Source: Planctomycetota bacterium (GTDB taxonomy: Bacteria; Planctomycetota; Phycisphaerae; UBA1845). Taken from it: 50,065 nt of DNA. Shown here one piece after another: positions 16,297 to 25,103 of the stretch. The stretch lies in the NCBI GenBank assembly GCA_016200265.1, contig JACQFE010000066.1:1-50065 (forward strand), in the 5' to 3' direction. The position numbers and the translations under genes are program-made. The notes beneath the pieces were generated by a model. That model was not told the DNA's origin and made no database searches. It saw nothing but the letters and a program-made list of their open reading frames with translations. The first letter of the stretch is position 1, and each line of letters opens with the position of its first letter.

Positions 16297-17367
16297 TTAC
16301 GCCGGGAAAACTGAATAATCGAAAGCCGTTTGGGCAGGATCTCCATTCGTCACGCGATGTCCGACAATCGCGGCCACTTCCTTGATTTGCTGCATCAGTT
16401 TGACGAAGTTATTGGGAAGCACGGCCTGGGGACCATCGCAAAGAGCTCGATCCGGACAACTATGCACTTCCACGATCGCACCCTGCGCTCCCGCCGCGAT
16501 CCCCGCCAGCGCCAGCGAAGGAACCAAGTCTCGCTTTCCTGCTGCGTGCGATGGATCAATGAACACGGGCAAATGCGATCGCTCCTGAATCACGGGGATG
16601 GCCGACACATCCAGAGTGAAGCGAACTTCATCAGCAAACGTTCGAATGCCCCGCTCGCAAAGAATCACGCGATGATTTCCCTGGCTCAGCACATACTCGG
16701 CCGACATGAGCAATTCATTGATGGAAGCGGCGATTCCCCGCTTGATGAACACCGGCTTTCCCGTCTTTCCGACTTCCAGGAGCAGATTGTAATTCTGCAT
16801 GTTCCGTGCGCCGATCTGAAGAATGTCGGCGAACTCGCATACCACCGGCACGTCGCGTGGATCAACAACCTCGGTGATCGTCGGCATGTTCAGTACGTCA
16901 CCGGCTTCCTTCAGAAGCTCCAGCCCTTCCCGGCCGAGACCTTGAAATGAATAGGGTGATGTCCGCGGCTTGTAGGCGCCTCCACGGAGAATCGAAGCGC
17001 CCGCTCGCTTCACCGCTTCTCCGACGCTAAACAGCACGTCGCTGCTTTCGATCGCACACGGGCCAGCAATGATGTTGACGTGCCCACCGCCGATGCGAAC
17101 GCCTTTCACGTCAAAAACGGTATCGGCCTCATGGAACTCCCGCGACGCCAGCTTGTACGGCTGGCTGATGACCATCACCTCATCGACGCCGGGTAGCTGT
17201 TCGAGTTGTTGCTGGATCTGAACGGTGCGCTCGCCGATGGCCCCGACGATCGTGCGGAATTCTCCGCGAGAGATATAGGGCTTGAGCCCCAATTCGTTGA
17301 CCCGGGCGACGACGGCGTCAACTTCGCCAAGCAGCGAAGTTCCCTTCATGACCACAATGAGATCCAT
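16297..17367 (-). CDS. aroF: 3-deoxy-7-phosphoheptulonate (DAHP) synthase
   Basis: A 356-residue class I-beta DAHP synthase, which condenses phosphoenolpyruvate and erythrose-4-phosphate in the first step of the shikimate pathway. The N-terminal 70 residues (MDLIVVMKGTS to VMVISQPYKLASRE) form the ferredoxin-like regulatory domain found in the Thermotoga-type enzymes. The barrel follows with IIAGPCAIES, RGGAYKPRTSPYSFQGLG, IGARNMQNYNLL, VFIKRG and IDPSHAAGKRD, all family hallmarks. The EVHSCPD near the end holds the last metal-binding region. No other shikimate gene is nearby. Confidence 0.96.
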   Translation of the reverse strand: MDLIVVMKGTSLLGEVDAVVARVNELGLKPYISRGEFRTIVGAIGERTVQIQQQLEQLPGVDEVMVISQPYKLASREFHEADTVFDVKGVRIGGGHVNIIAGPCAIESSDVLFSVGEAVKRAGASILRGGAYKPRTSPYSFQGLGREGLELLKEAGDVLNMPTITEVVDPRDVPVVCEFADILQIGARNMQNYNLLLEVGKTGKPVFIKRGIAASINELLMSAEYVLSQGNHRVILCERGIRTFADEVRFTLDVSAIPVIQERSHLPVFIDPSHAAGKRDLVPSLALAGIAAGAQGAIVEVHSCPDRALCDGPQAVLPNNFVKLMQQIKEVAAIVGHRVTNGDPAQTAFDYSVFPA

Positions 17368-17459
17368 AACATTCGATCGTAGTTTTTGGCCGGTCTTCCT
17401 TCAATCCACGGGCGTGTAATATCGTGTCGTTGTCCGAAATATGAAAATAGCGGGTTTGT

Positions 17460-17504
17460 AAAAAAGCCGCCGGCGGAACGCCATTCCAGGCGCCCCGCCG
17501 ACGG
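17460..17504 (-). terminator. Intrinsic terminator of the dockerin-protein gene
   Basis: Arms ccgccggcgg (17467-17476) and ccgccgacgg (17495-17504) pair with one mismatch. On the minus strand the stem is followed by six T (17465-17460). It lies about 40 bases past the stop of the gene that ends at 17544. Confidence 0.75.
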
Positions 17505-17543
17505 AACTACCAAATTCAGGCACTCTTGACTGAGCTCAATTGC

Positions 17544-18836
17544 TTAGTGCCCGCACGGCTTAGCAACGTTCAATGACGGGACATGTGGATATACAGTTCC
17601 CGCGTCGTTCGTCTGAATTTTCTGGTCGCCATTGACGTCCTCACGACGATTGTCGCCGCAATTGGTCACGCACGGAACCTTTGGATACACCGCACCGGCG
17701 TCGTTCGTTTGAACCTTGCCGTCATCGTTCACGTCGCCAACCTGCAGGACGAACTGCGCATTCGGCGTACCTGCCACTGTGGGCCCACCACCAAACGCGG
17801 CCACATTTGACCAACCCGCGCTGGAAACTTCATACCATTTGCGGTGGACCAACGTAGTTGCAGTTTCCTGAATGGTCAGCGTCATGTTATCGATTGTGCA
17901 GGTGCTGCCTGGACATTCAGCGTTGTGACCGCACATCTTCCCAACATTCGCGCCCCCGGCGCATATCCCGCCCAGTGCAAATGTAAAGTTACCGCTTGTA
18001 AGGCTTGCCGCGAAGGTTCCACATGCATTCGGCGACGTACCGGTCATTTCGCGAATCAATATGTCCGACGCAGTGGGCAGGGCGTTAATCACGCCATCAA
18101 ACCGCAAACGAACGATGTTCTTCGCGCTTCGCCACAGACTGTGTCCGGCCAACGGATCGGCGGAAACAAGATGAATCTGAGAAGAACCTACGTGGATCGT
18201 CAGATTCGTGATCGTTCCTGCGCCCGCCGCTTCGGTCGCCCAGAATGGCGTACCCGTCTGGCCCGCCTTAATCACGTTGGCGAATAAGTCCGACAACTGC
18301 AGTGTGTAATCACCCGGCGTTGACGGCGCTGTCAATGAACCCGTTGCAAGGGCGAGCTCGCCAGTCGCAGTAGGGCAACTCCCTGGTTTCGCCACGCCGG
18401 TGAGTACGCCACCCGGAGTACCTAATGCAGCCGTCCCGATCGGGAACGGCGCGTTATCCGCCGTGTTGATAATGGTGTTTTGACCGCCGCCGACTTGCAC
18501 CAGATCGCCGCCAATAACTGTACCACCGAAGCCGGCCGGATTCGTGATGCCCTGAGGAATCACAAAATTCGGCATCGGATTTGCACAAGAGATCGCGCCT
18601 GAAGGTACATTCGCTTGCGCCAACGCACCACCCGTGAAATGGAGAGTGAACCCCGCCAGCGCCAAACCTTCGTTGGTCGTATCGCTGAGCACTCCTCGAA
18701 CTTCGTAATTCACCACCGCACCAGGCGCAACGCTAACGCTGTTGGAACCTCCTGACTTCACGCTTACGTTCAAATTCGATGCCATCGCGGGCATCGCGAA
18801 CGCCAGTGCCATACATGCCGCCACAAACTTTTTCAT
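17544..18836 (-). CDS. Secreted protein with tandem dockerin-like tail
   Basis: About 430 residues. ATG 18836 begins a clear signal peptide (MKKFVAACMALAFAMPAMA) and follows GGGAG; the frame extends to 18893 without merit. The body (residues 21-270) is beta-rich and opens with a cohesin-like or Big-like strand pattern (NVSVKSGGSNSVSVAPGAVV, then GFTLHFTGGAL). The tail holds two dockerin-type calcium loops, DVNDDGKVQTNDAG and DVNGDQKIQTNDAG, each followed by VYPxVP. The near-identity of these loops is unusual. Ends NVAKPCGH. Presumably displayed or retained outside the cell. The body has no assigned family. Confidence 0.75.
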   Translation of the reverse strand: MKKFVAACMALAFAMPAMASNLNVSVKSGGSNSVSVAPGAVVNYEVRGVLSDTTNEGLALAGFTLHFTGGALAQANVPSGAISCANPMPNFVIPQGITNPAGFGGTVIGGDLVQVGGGQNTIINTADNAPFPIGTAALGTPGGVLTGVAKPGSCPTATGELALATGSLTAPSTPGDYTLQLSDLFANVIKAGQTGTPFWATEAAGAGTITNLTIHVGSSQIHLVSADPLAGHSLWRSAKNIVRLRFDGVINALPTASDILIREMTGTSPNACGTFAASLTSGNFTFALGGICAGGANVGKMCGHNAECPGSTCTIDNMTLTIQETATTLVHRKWYEVSSAGWSNVAAFGGGPTVAGTPNAQFVLQVGDVNDDGKVQTNDAGAVYPKVPCVTNCGDNRREDVNGDQKIQTNDAGTVYPHVPSLNVAKPCGH

Positions 18837-19133
18837 GGATCTACTCCCGTTCTGTCCTAGAATCTGCCTCGACGCCACGCGTACCCAACGCATGCCAAGA
18901 CGGATATATCGTCGTTCAATAGCAAAGTCGCAATCTCGTGGTCTAGGCGCGACGAAATTGCCTTTCTCGGATGAATTCCAAGAAATAACATGACATACTC
19001 TCGTTATTATAGGACTATTACGCCAAAATCTATCCCGAGAGAACCCATCTCTCCGCGATCAACCCAGGTTACCGATTCAAGGCACCTAACAATTCCAATT
19101 GACGGATCCATCATTGCCCCGGACTCTTCGCGA

Positions 19134-20837
19134 ATGAATCCGTTGCAGTTGACGCGAAATGTGCGAAGCCTGAATCGGCTGCGGCAAATTGCCATGGTCT
19201 TGACCCGTCACGGCTTCGGTCACGTAGTGACTCGCCTTCACCTCGGACGATTCGTGCCGGTTTGGATGCTCCGCAAGCGAAATCGGCAGCAGGCCCGACA
19301 GGAATGGGAATCCACCGTCGGAAATCGCCTCGTCCTCGTCGCCGGCGAGCTCGGTCCAACGTTCATCAAGCTCGGACAGACCCTCAGCTCCAGACCGGAT
19401 TTGATCCCGCAGTCGATCATCGACGATCTCAAGACGCTTCAAGACCAGGTGCCACCGTTTGACACTGAAGAGGCCATGCGAATCATCTCTGACGAACTCG
19501 GCGGCCCTATCCTCGACGCCTTTGGATCGATCGATCCCTGTCCATTCGCCAGCGCCTCGATCGGCCAGGTCTACCGGGCCACAACCATGGACGGCAAGCC
19601 TCTCGTCGTGAAAGTTCGCCGTCCGGATATCGAAGAGACCATTCGCCTTGATATGCAACTTTCCCACGCCCTTGCCAACTCGCTTGAATCGATGATGCCC
19701 GAAGTCCGCATCTATCGACCCGCCGTGATTGTCGCCGAATTTGAACAGACGCTCATGCGCGAGCTGGACTATGTCAACGAAGCCTCTGTCACGAGCCGGT
19801 TCCATCAGGCATTCGAAAACAACGCCGGCATTCGAATCCCCAAAGTGTTTTGGGAATTCAGCGGCTCGCGCGTACTTACACTACAGAGGCTCGAAGGGAA
19901 AAGCCTTGGCGACCTGTTCCAATCGGAGGAATCTCTTGAGAAACTCGATCGCCCTTCCGTTGCTCGACGACTTGCGGAATGTTTCCTCAAACAGGTGTTC
20001 GAAGTCGGAATCTTCCACTGCGACCCACACCCAGGCAATCTGCTGGTCGATGAACACGGTTCCATCGGACTGATTGATTTCGGCCAAGTTGGATACATCA
20101 CGCCGGAATGGATGACGCAACTCGTCATCATTGCGTACGGGTGCCTCCGACATGAAATCGACATCGTTATCGATGCGTTCGCGGACATTGGCGCACTGCG
20201 ATCGCAGGTTGATCGCAGCTCCCTTAGTCGCTCCATGCAGGTACTGCTTGACAAATATTACGGGTTGCCGGCACGACGGGTTGACCTCAGCACCCTGTTG
20301 AATGAATTCTCCGAGATCGTCCGACGTCACGATGTCACCCTTCCGCGTGATGTGATTCTTCTCATCAAAGCCTTCGGCACTGTGGCAAGCATCACCCAGC
20401 GCCTTGATCCGGAATTCGATTTGCTCACTGTGCTTGAGCCTCGCTTGAAGAAAACGATGTCGCAAAGGTTTTCGGCAAGGGAACTAGGCCGCGATACGGC
20501 GATGGCCGGTTGGCACCTGCTGAACATCGTACGACACGCCCCGCGACAACTCCGCGACGTCATGCGACGAATCGGCGACGGCGGCTGGCGGCTGCACGTC
20601 AAACACGAAAACATCGACCGCCTCGCGAACGAGCTCGATCGTTCCAGCAATCGAATCGCATTTTCAGTCGTAATCGCCGCGATCATCGTCGGCAGCTCCG
20701 TTGTCGTGGCCGCCCGCACCGACGAAACCGTACTCGGCTTCCGCGTTCAAACACTCGGCATGTTGGGCTACATCATTGCCGGCGTCCTTGGCCTGGCGCT
20801 GACTTGGGCGATTTATCGAAGCGGACGACTGCATTAG
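19134..20837 (+). CDS. ubiB: ABC1/UbiB-family atypical kinase
   Basis: About 567 residues. Family hallmarks: the KxGQ motif in FIKLGQTLSSRPDLIP, the alanine-rich loop FASASIGQVYRA in place of a glycine-rich loop, VVKVRRP with the ATP-anchoring lysine, FHCDPHPGNLLVD and the metal-binding IDFGQVG. Two membrane helices close the protein (AFSVVIAAIIVGSSVVVAA and MLGYIIAGVLGLALTW). UbiB proteins support quinone biosynthesis or lipid handling through ATPase activity. ATG 19134 is preferred over the frame's earlier ATG at 18990, whose extra 48 residues are low-complexity and polar. Its stop overlaps that of the convergent PDZ-protein gene. Confidence 0.9.
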   Translation: MNPLQLTRNVRSLNRLRQIAMVLTRHGFGHVVTRLHLGRFVPVWMLRKRNRQQARQEWESTVGNRLVLVAGELGPTFIKLGQTLSSRPDLIPQSIIDDLKTLQDQVPPFDTEEAMRIISDELGGPILDAFGSIDPCPFASASIGQVYRATTMDGKPLVVKVRRPDIEETIRLDMQLSHALANSLESMMPEVRIYRPAVIVAEFEQTLMRELDYVNEASVTSRFHQAFENNAGIRIPKVFWEFSGSRVLTLQRLEGKSLGDLFQSEESLEKLDRPSVARRLAECFLKQVFEVGIFHCDPHPGNLLVDEHGSIGLIDFGQVGYITPEWMTQLVIIAYGCLRHEIDIVIDAFADIGALRSQVDRSSLSRSMQVLLDKYYGLPARRVDLSTLLNEFSEIVRRHDVTLPRDVILLIKAFGTVASITQRLDPEFDLLTVLEPRLKKTMSQRFSARELGRDTAMAGWHLLNIVRHAPRQLRDVMRRIGDGGWRLHVKHENIDRLANELDRSSNRIAFSVVIAAIIVGSSVVVAARTDETVLGFRVQTLGMLGYIIAGVLGLALTWAIYRSGRLH

Positions 20838-22876
20838 CGCGACGCGGCCGCACCCACGGGCGGAGCTACTTTCAGGCTGATGAACACCGAAAGATGATTT
20901 TCGTCGGTCGCGGGAAAGGAAACCGTGACAATGGGAATGGACCGAAGAATCGACCGAACGCCCAGAAGAGAATTGACGACGTAGTTCGGAATCATCTCAC
21001 TTGTCGCAAGGGCCGTGGGCTTGGGCTTCACGAGCTCAGCTTCGACCATCGTCGAATCCTCATGCTCGACACGAAGAATCATTCGATCTTCCGGTAGCAG
21101 CTTCTCCCAGCGAGCTCGCAAGTCTGAATTGGGCGATTCCAGGCTGAGCAATGATCCGTTCGTCCCGATGATTCGATCGCCGACGCGGAGCCTGCCGGAC
21201 GCGGGAGTGCCGCTGTCCACACGGGCCACCACCACTGCACCCGGAACTTGCTCCGTGCGAGCACTGATGCCGATCCGGTCGCCGCGTTCCGGAGGCGTCA
21301 GATCCGTGGCGATGTCCCAGGCCACGTGCGCAAATGAATCTTCCATGCGGCCCGCTTCTTCGATCCACCGGTCCACGAGAACAGTCGCCAGGAAGGGCTG
21401 GCCCAGCGCGACCGCTGTACGCGGAGCACGTCTCGACCGAATCGCGGCGGCCTCCGGCACCGTCGAAAGCCTCGACGCTTTTCCATTCTGTGCATCGAGC
21501 ACACGCCGGAGTTGGGTTTGAGTCGAACTCAAGATGAACCAATCGCCGAGCGAAGTCCACGAAGGTTCGAGTTTCAGAATGCACTCCAGTTTGTCCGAGG
21601 CGCCCGAATCCGCGCAAATGGGCAGATACCAAATCGGCTGGTCCACGTATTTGGTTTCAAGGGGATTTGCCGTGCCTTGGCCGCCCTGGGTCGAATTAGG
21701 ATTCAATTCACTGAGCGAGGCCATGATCTCGGCGCAAAGCAATCGCGCCTTGGGTGATTGCACGAATATAGTGAACTGTGGAGTGCCACGTGCCTCTCCC
21801 GTCAAATCCTGAGTTGCGGCCAGCACCACGGGGATCGAGCCCGAATCAGTCACCATTGGCTGAGCCGATTTGAGGAGGTCGTAAACCGGACGAACCCACG
21901 CAAACATTAAGGATGCAAAATCGACGACATTCTTTTCGGTTGGTGTTCCAACCGGCCAACGCGTTGCCGATGCAAAAAGCGTTCCGCTGGGCAAATTCAT
22001 CATTTCATCGATCGCCGATTCCGGCAGCGGCGATTCACGCGAAGTACGAGTTCGCGTCGCACGGATGGCGAAATTGAGGCGTCCTTCTTCCTTGTAGGCG
22101 GCCGCCAGCATGCTTCGAACGCCGAACTTGTTCAAAGGAGAGCCGGAATTTTCGGGCTGCGCTCGGGGAACGTAGACTGATACCAGATCCTTTGCGGGCA
22201 GGTATGGACTGAGTTGCTTGTATTCATCATCCCGATCCAGTGAAGTCGTGCTACGCCCACTCATTAGACGAAGGATTTCGCGAAACAATCGCCCGTTCGC
22301 GGATTTGCGCGCGATTGCGACAACGCCGTCACGCGTGCCAAGCATTCGTCCATCGGCAGTCCGCCATAATTTTGCGCCTTCTCCGATTTCCGTGTCATGT
22401 CGGCCATCATTGGGAAACCACTGTTCGAGTGAATCCTTGTTTGGTAGTCGCACGAGAAGCACGGACTTGGTCAGCTCGAATGATTCCGGCATCAGCACCG
22501 CGATCTCAGAACGCATGACGGCGTCAATCGTCGCGGGCTCCCTCGTTCCAAGGGCTTCGGCAAGCCATCCCCGAATTCCATCGGCCAACGGAGCTGCACC
22601 GGGAACGGCGGAAGTTGTCCTGAGCGCACCTATGATTCCGGCGTTCGACACAACCTGATCGAATTCAAGAGGGTGATCGATGCTGATGACAACAGCGCCC
22701 TGCGCGGGAACAAAATGTTCCAAGTCAGTCGGTTTGACCGCGGCTATTTCCTGCGCGAACGAAAGCAGTCCACCGAAATGCACGGCACATGTCAAAACCA
22801 TGGCAATTGGGAGTTGCCACAAGCGTGAAGAAGTTGGGCAGATACGGCGCGAGAAGATGATTGGCGACTTTACCAC
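20834..22876 (-). CDS. Exported protein with C-terminal PDZ domain
   Basis: 680 residues beginning at GTG. An N-terminal hydrophobic signal (WQLPIAMVLTCAVHFGGLLSFAQ) suggests export. Residues 50-540 form an alpha/beta region resembling DUF3352-type substrate-like proteins (VVISIDHPLEFDQVV, LPNKDSLEQWFP, GVVAIARKSANGRLF). A PDZ domain occupies about 555-620 (GAVVVARVDSGTPASGRLRV, then GDRIIGTNG). No protease catalytic triad is seen. It is the last gene of a probable operon with an ECF sigma and a zinc anti-sigma. It could be a periplasmic sensor or a target of that pair (inference). Confidence 0.65.
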   Translation of the reverse strand: MVKSPIIFSRRICPTSSRLWQLPIAMVLTCAVHFGGLLSFAQEIAAVKPTDLEHFVPAQGAVVISIDHPLEFDQVVSNAGIIGALRTTSAVPGAAPLADGIRGWLAEALGTREPATIDAVMRSEIAVLMPESFELTKSVLLVRLPNKDSLEQWFPNDGRHDTEIGEGAKLWRTADGRMLGTRDGVVAIARKSANGRLFREILRLMSGRSTTSLDRDDEYKQLSPYLPAKDLVSVYVPRAQPENSGSPLNKFGVRSMLAAAYKEEGRLNFAIRATRTRTSRESPLPESAIDEMMNLPSGTLFASATRWPVGTPTEKNVVDFASLMFAWVRPVYDLLKSAQPMVTDSGSIPVVLAATQDLTGEARGTPQFTIFVQSPKARLLCAEIMASLSELNPNSTQGGQGTANPLETKYVDQPIWYLPICADSGASDKLECILKLEPSWTSLGDWFILSSTQTQLRRVLDAQNGKASRLSTVPEAAAIRSRRAPRTAVALGQPFLATVLVDRWIEEAGRMEDSFAHVAWDIATDLTPPERGDRIGISARTEQVPGAVVVARVDSGTPASGRLRVGDRIIGTNGSLLSLESPNSDLRARWEKLLPEDRMILRVEHEDSTMVEAELVKPKPTALATSEMIPNYVVNSLLGVRSILRSIPIVTVSFPATDENHLSVFISLKVAPPVGAAASR

Positions 22877-22958
22877 GCGGTTTCCGTTCCGCCGTCCGAG
22901 TGATGTTCCGACCGCCGGATTCGCTCACGGCACGAAATGATCCGTGCGTTCCCGGCAA

Positions 22959-23627
22959 CTACAGAGGTTCGAGTTTATCGTCTGTGTCGCGACTTGGCTG
23001 GCGTAGCGGCGTCGCGGCGTCATGAGGCGGACAGGAACTTCGATCATTCGTTGACGGCCCATTGTCCATGAGCTGAAGCATTTTCAGTAAAGTAAGATCC
23101 TGCGTGGATTGATCTGCGTTCAGATCAGTGCTTTGCAAACCCGACGCCGCAGGCGCGTTCTCATCGAGCCAACTGATGTCATTGGGACAATCGGAATTGA
23201 GCGTTCCGAGCACCGCGTCAACCGCGCGAGAATCCAAAGAATGATGCGAAGCGGGCATCGGAGGCCGCTCAACTTTCATTCCCGCCACTCGAGGATGCGT
23301 CCCGCGATCGAATACGCCAAATACCGCCAGCGCAATCACCGCAGCGGCCGTTAACGGAACGGCAAGATAAAGCCGTCGCCTTACCTGATGAATCCAACGA
23401 TTCGATTCGGTTTCCACGCACGCCAAAAGGCGATCCGTAAAATCCCCGCCAACTTGAACCGGCTCTTGGTCGATCTGCAACACACGACCCGTAACTTCAA
23501 GCAACGCCAGCTCGCGACGACAGCCCGCGCACCGAACCCGATGCGCCGATAACTCCGTCACCAGCGAACTCGAAAGCTCACCGTCCAGATAGGCGTCAAA
23601 GAGTTGTCGGGCCTGCGTGCAATTCAT
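22959..23627 (-). CDS. Anti-sigma factor with zf-HC2 zinc finger
   Basis: About 222 residues. The N-terminal anti-sigma domain starts MNCTQARQLFDAYLDGELSS and carries the zinc motif HRVRCAGC, typical of ZAS/zf-HC2 anti-sigma factors. One membrane helix follows (LYLAVPLTAAAVIALAVFGVF). A periplasmic tail of about 110 polar residues follows. I start at ATG 23627 because family members begin MNC; ATGs at 23648 and a start at 23663 also exist. It lies 64 bases after the ECF sigma gene and is expected to hold that sigma at the membrane. Confidence 0.85.
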   Translation of the reverse strand: MNCTQARQLFDAYLDGELSSSLVTELSAHRVRCAGCRRELALLEVTGRVLQIDQEPVQVGGDFTDRLLACVETESNRWIHQVRRRLYLAVPLTAAAVIALAVFGVFDRGTHPRVAGMKVERPPMPASHHSLDSRAVDAVLGTLNSDCPNDISWLDENAPAASGLQSTDLNADQSTQDLTLLKMLQLMDNGPSTNDRSSCPPHDAATPLRQPSRDTDDKLEPL

Positions 23628-23691
23628 GAAAGAAACGTCCCATTCCATGTCGCGAAAAGCCACATGGCTCCGCGCGCTTGTCTAATTCCTC

Positions 23692-24303
23692 TTACACGGC
23701 CTCCTGGCGCTGGTTGCGGTTGTTTTCAAATTCCTGACCTGCGATCGGCTCCAGGAATTCGCGAAGTTTCGTCCTGGCCCGGTGCAAATGACTTTTCACG
23801 GTCGCCGACGGAAGCTGGAGAATTTCTGAAATCTCCTGGCAGCCCATAGCGCTTTTATAAAAGAGCAAAACGACGGCACGTTGAGGTGGACTTAAACGGT
23901 CCACCGCCGACCACACGGCCCCGCGAAGCATCGCCGCATCCTCGGATTCCAATCGCGAAGTCGCATCCGCTTCTGAAGTTGCGGGCAGCACCAGATTATC
24001 CGTGGCCGATGGAGCACTCTTCCTGCGACGAAGTCGATTTAGACATACGCGATAGCCGATAGTGAACAGCCAAGTGCTGAACCGAAAATCACAGGAAAAC
24101 GTGTCGAGCGAAGCAAAGGCCTTGAGGAATGCATCCTGGCAAATGTCTTCAGCCTCATGGTGATCGCGAACCATTCGCCATATAAAGGCAAAGAGCCGAT
24201 CCTTGTGCTGGTCAATGAGTTCACGCAAAGCGGCTTTATCCGACTTGCGGACTCGCTGAATGAGCTGTCGTTCGTGTTCGCGTGTGAGTGCAACTTGTTC
24301 CAC
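23692..24303 (-). CDS. ECF RNA polymerase sigma factor
   Basis: About 203 residues. Region 2 covers LIDQHKDRLFAFIWRMVRDH, then EAEDICQDAFLKAFASL and FSTWLFTIGYRVCLNRLRRR. Region 4 is LSPPQRAVVLLFYKSAMGCQ and EISEILQLPSATVKSHLHRA. Start set at GTG 24303 because AAGGGGA lies six bases upstream; the frame extends to 24348. It heads a cluster with a zf-HC2 anti-sigma and a PDZ protein. A TTGGGT-N16-TATAAT promoter lies 83 bases upstream of the GTG. Confidence 0.9.
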   Translation of the reverse strand: MEQVALTREHERQLIQRVRKSDKAALRELIDQHKDRLFAFIWRMVRDHHEAEDICQDAFLKAFASLDTFSCDFRFSTWLFTIGYRVCLNRLRRRKSAPSATDNLVLPATSEADATSRLESEDAAMLRGAVWSAVDRLSPPQRAVVLLFYKSAMGCQEISEILQLPSATVKSHLHRARTKLREFLEPIAGQEFENNRNQRQEAV

Positions 24304-24385
24304 TTGAGTCCCCTTCGATGGCGGATTCCACCCGGTCCGCCCTCGCAAAGGTGCGGCTTCCGGGCTAAGCTTACAATCGTCCTAA

Positions 24386-24413
24386 ATTATAGGTGATTTA
24401 CAGGACAACCCAA
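24386..24413 (-). promoter_or_regulatory. Putative sigma-70 promoter of the ECF sigma gene
   Basis: On the minus strand TTGGGT (24413-24408) and TATAAT (24391-24386) are separated by 16 bases, upstream of the ECF sigma start at 24303. The -10 box is perfect and the -35 box is partial. Confidence 0.45.
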
Positions 24414-24446
24414 GGAACTTTCTAACCTATTAACAGGTCGTTACTT

Positions 24447-24920
24447 ATGGCAAAGAAAAAAACGACCGATAACAACGTTTGCCAGAACAAGAAAGCGATC
24501 TATCGCTTCGAAATCCTCGAAACTCTCGAATGTGGCATCGCTCTTTTGGGTACCGAGGTAAAGAGTCTTCGCGAAAAAAATGCCTCAATTGATGAAGCCC
24601 ACGTCCGGATTGATGACGGTCAACTCTGGCTTGTGGCCGCTCACATCGCCCCTTATTCGTTCAGCCATCACCTGAATCATGAACCGACCCGCAAACGAAA
24701 ATTGCTCGCTCATACGCGAGAAATTCACAAGCTGCAACCCAAGGTCGATCAACGCGGCTTCACGCTGATTCCATTGCGGATTATTTTCAACGCTCGTGGT
24801 CTGGCAAAGGTCGTCATTGGTCTTGCGCGGGGCAAGACGATGGGCGACAAGCGTGAGACACTTAAAGCCCGCGAACACAAGCGCGAGATCGAACGGGAAA
24901 CGCGACGCAAATCCCGCTGA
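24447..24920 (+). CDS. smpB: SsrA-binding protein SmpB
   Basis: 157 residues. SmpB binds tmRNA and brings it to stalled ribosomes for trans-translation. Typical segments are KKAIYRFEILETLECGIALLG, TEVKSLREKNASIDEAHV, LNHEPTRKRKLLAH, HKLQPKVDQRGFTLIPLRI and the basic C-terminal tail (RETLKAREHKREIERETRRK) that mimics a codon-anticodon helix. Length is normal. The ATG has only a weak AGG upstream. The tmRNA gene was not seen nearby. A palindromic repeat element follows 18 bases after the stop. Confidence 0.97.
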   Translation: MAKKKTTDNNVCQNKKAIYRFEILETLECGIALLGTEVKSLREKNASIDEAHVRIDDGQLWLVAAHIAPYSFSHHLNHEPTRKRKLLAHTREIHKLQPKVDQRGFTLIPLRIIFNARGLAKVVIGLARGKTMGDKRETLKAREHKREIERETRRKSR

Positions 24921-24938
24921 ACCGTCCGCAGCGATTTT

Positions 24939-25074
24939 CACCACGGAGGATACGAATCTCACGAAAGTAGGCGTTTCATTGAAAGACTTGACTCGTCCGT
25001 GGTTGATCGTGATTTCGTGTGCGTTTCTCACTCTCCCAATCCCTACTTCGTGAGCTTCACGTCCTTCGTGGTTC
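24939..25074. repeat. Palindromic MITE-like element with 32-bp inverted ends
   Basis: The left arm (24939-24971, starting accacggaggatacgaatct) and the reverse complement of the right arm (25042-25074, starting accacgaaggacgtgaagct) match at about 26 of 32 positions, both ending acgaa...gtagg. The 70-base interior has no reading frame and contains a further cgtccgtggtt copy. Short relatives occur at 9831 and 11869. This is a non-coding dispersed repeat, possibly mobilised in trans. Confidence 0.65.
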
Positions 25075-25103
25075 AATAAAATGTTTTGGTTACAATGAGA
25101 CCG

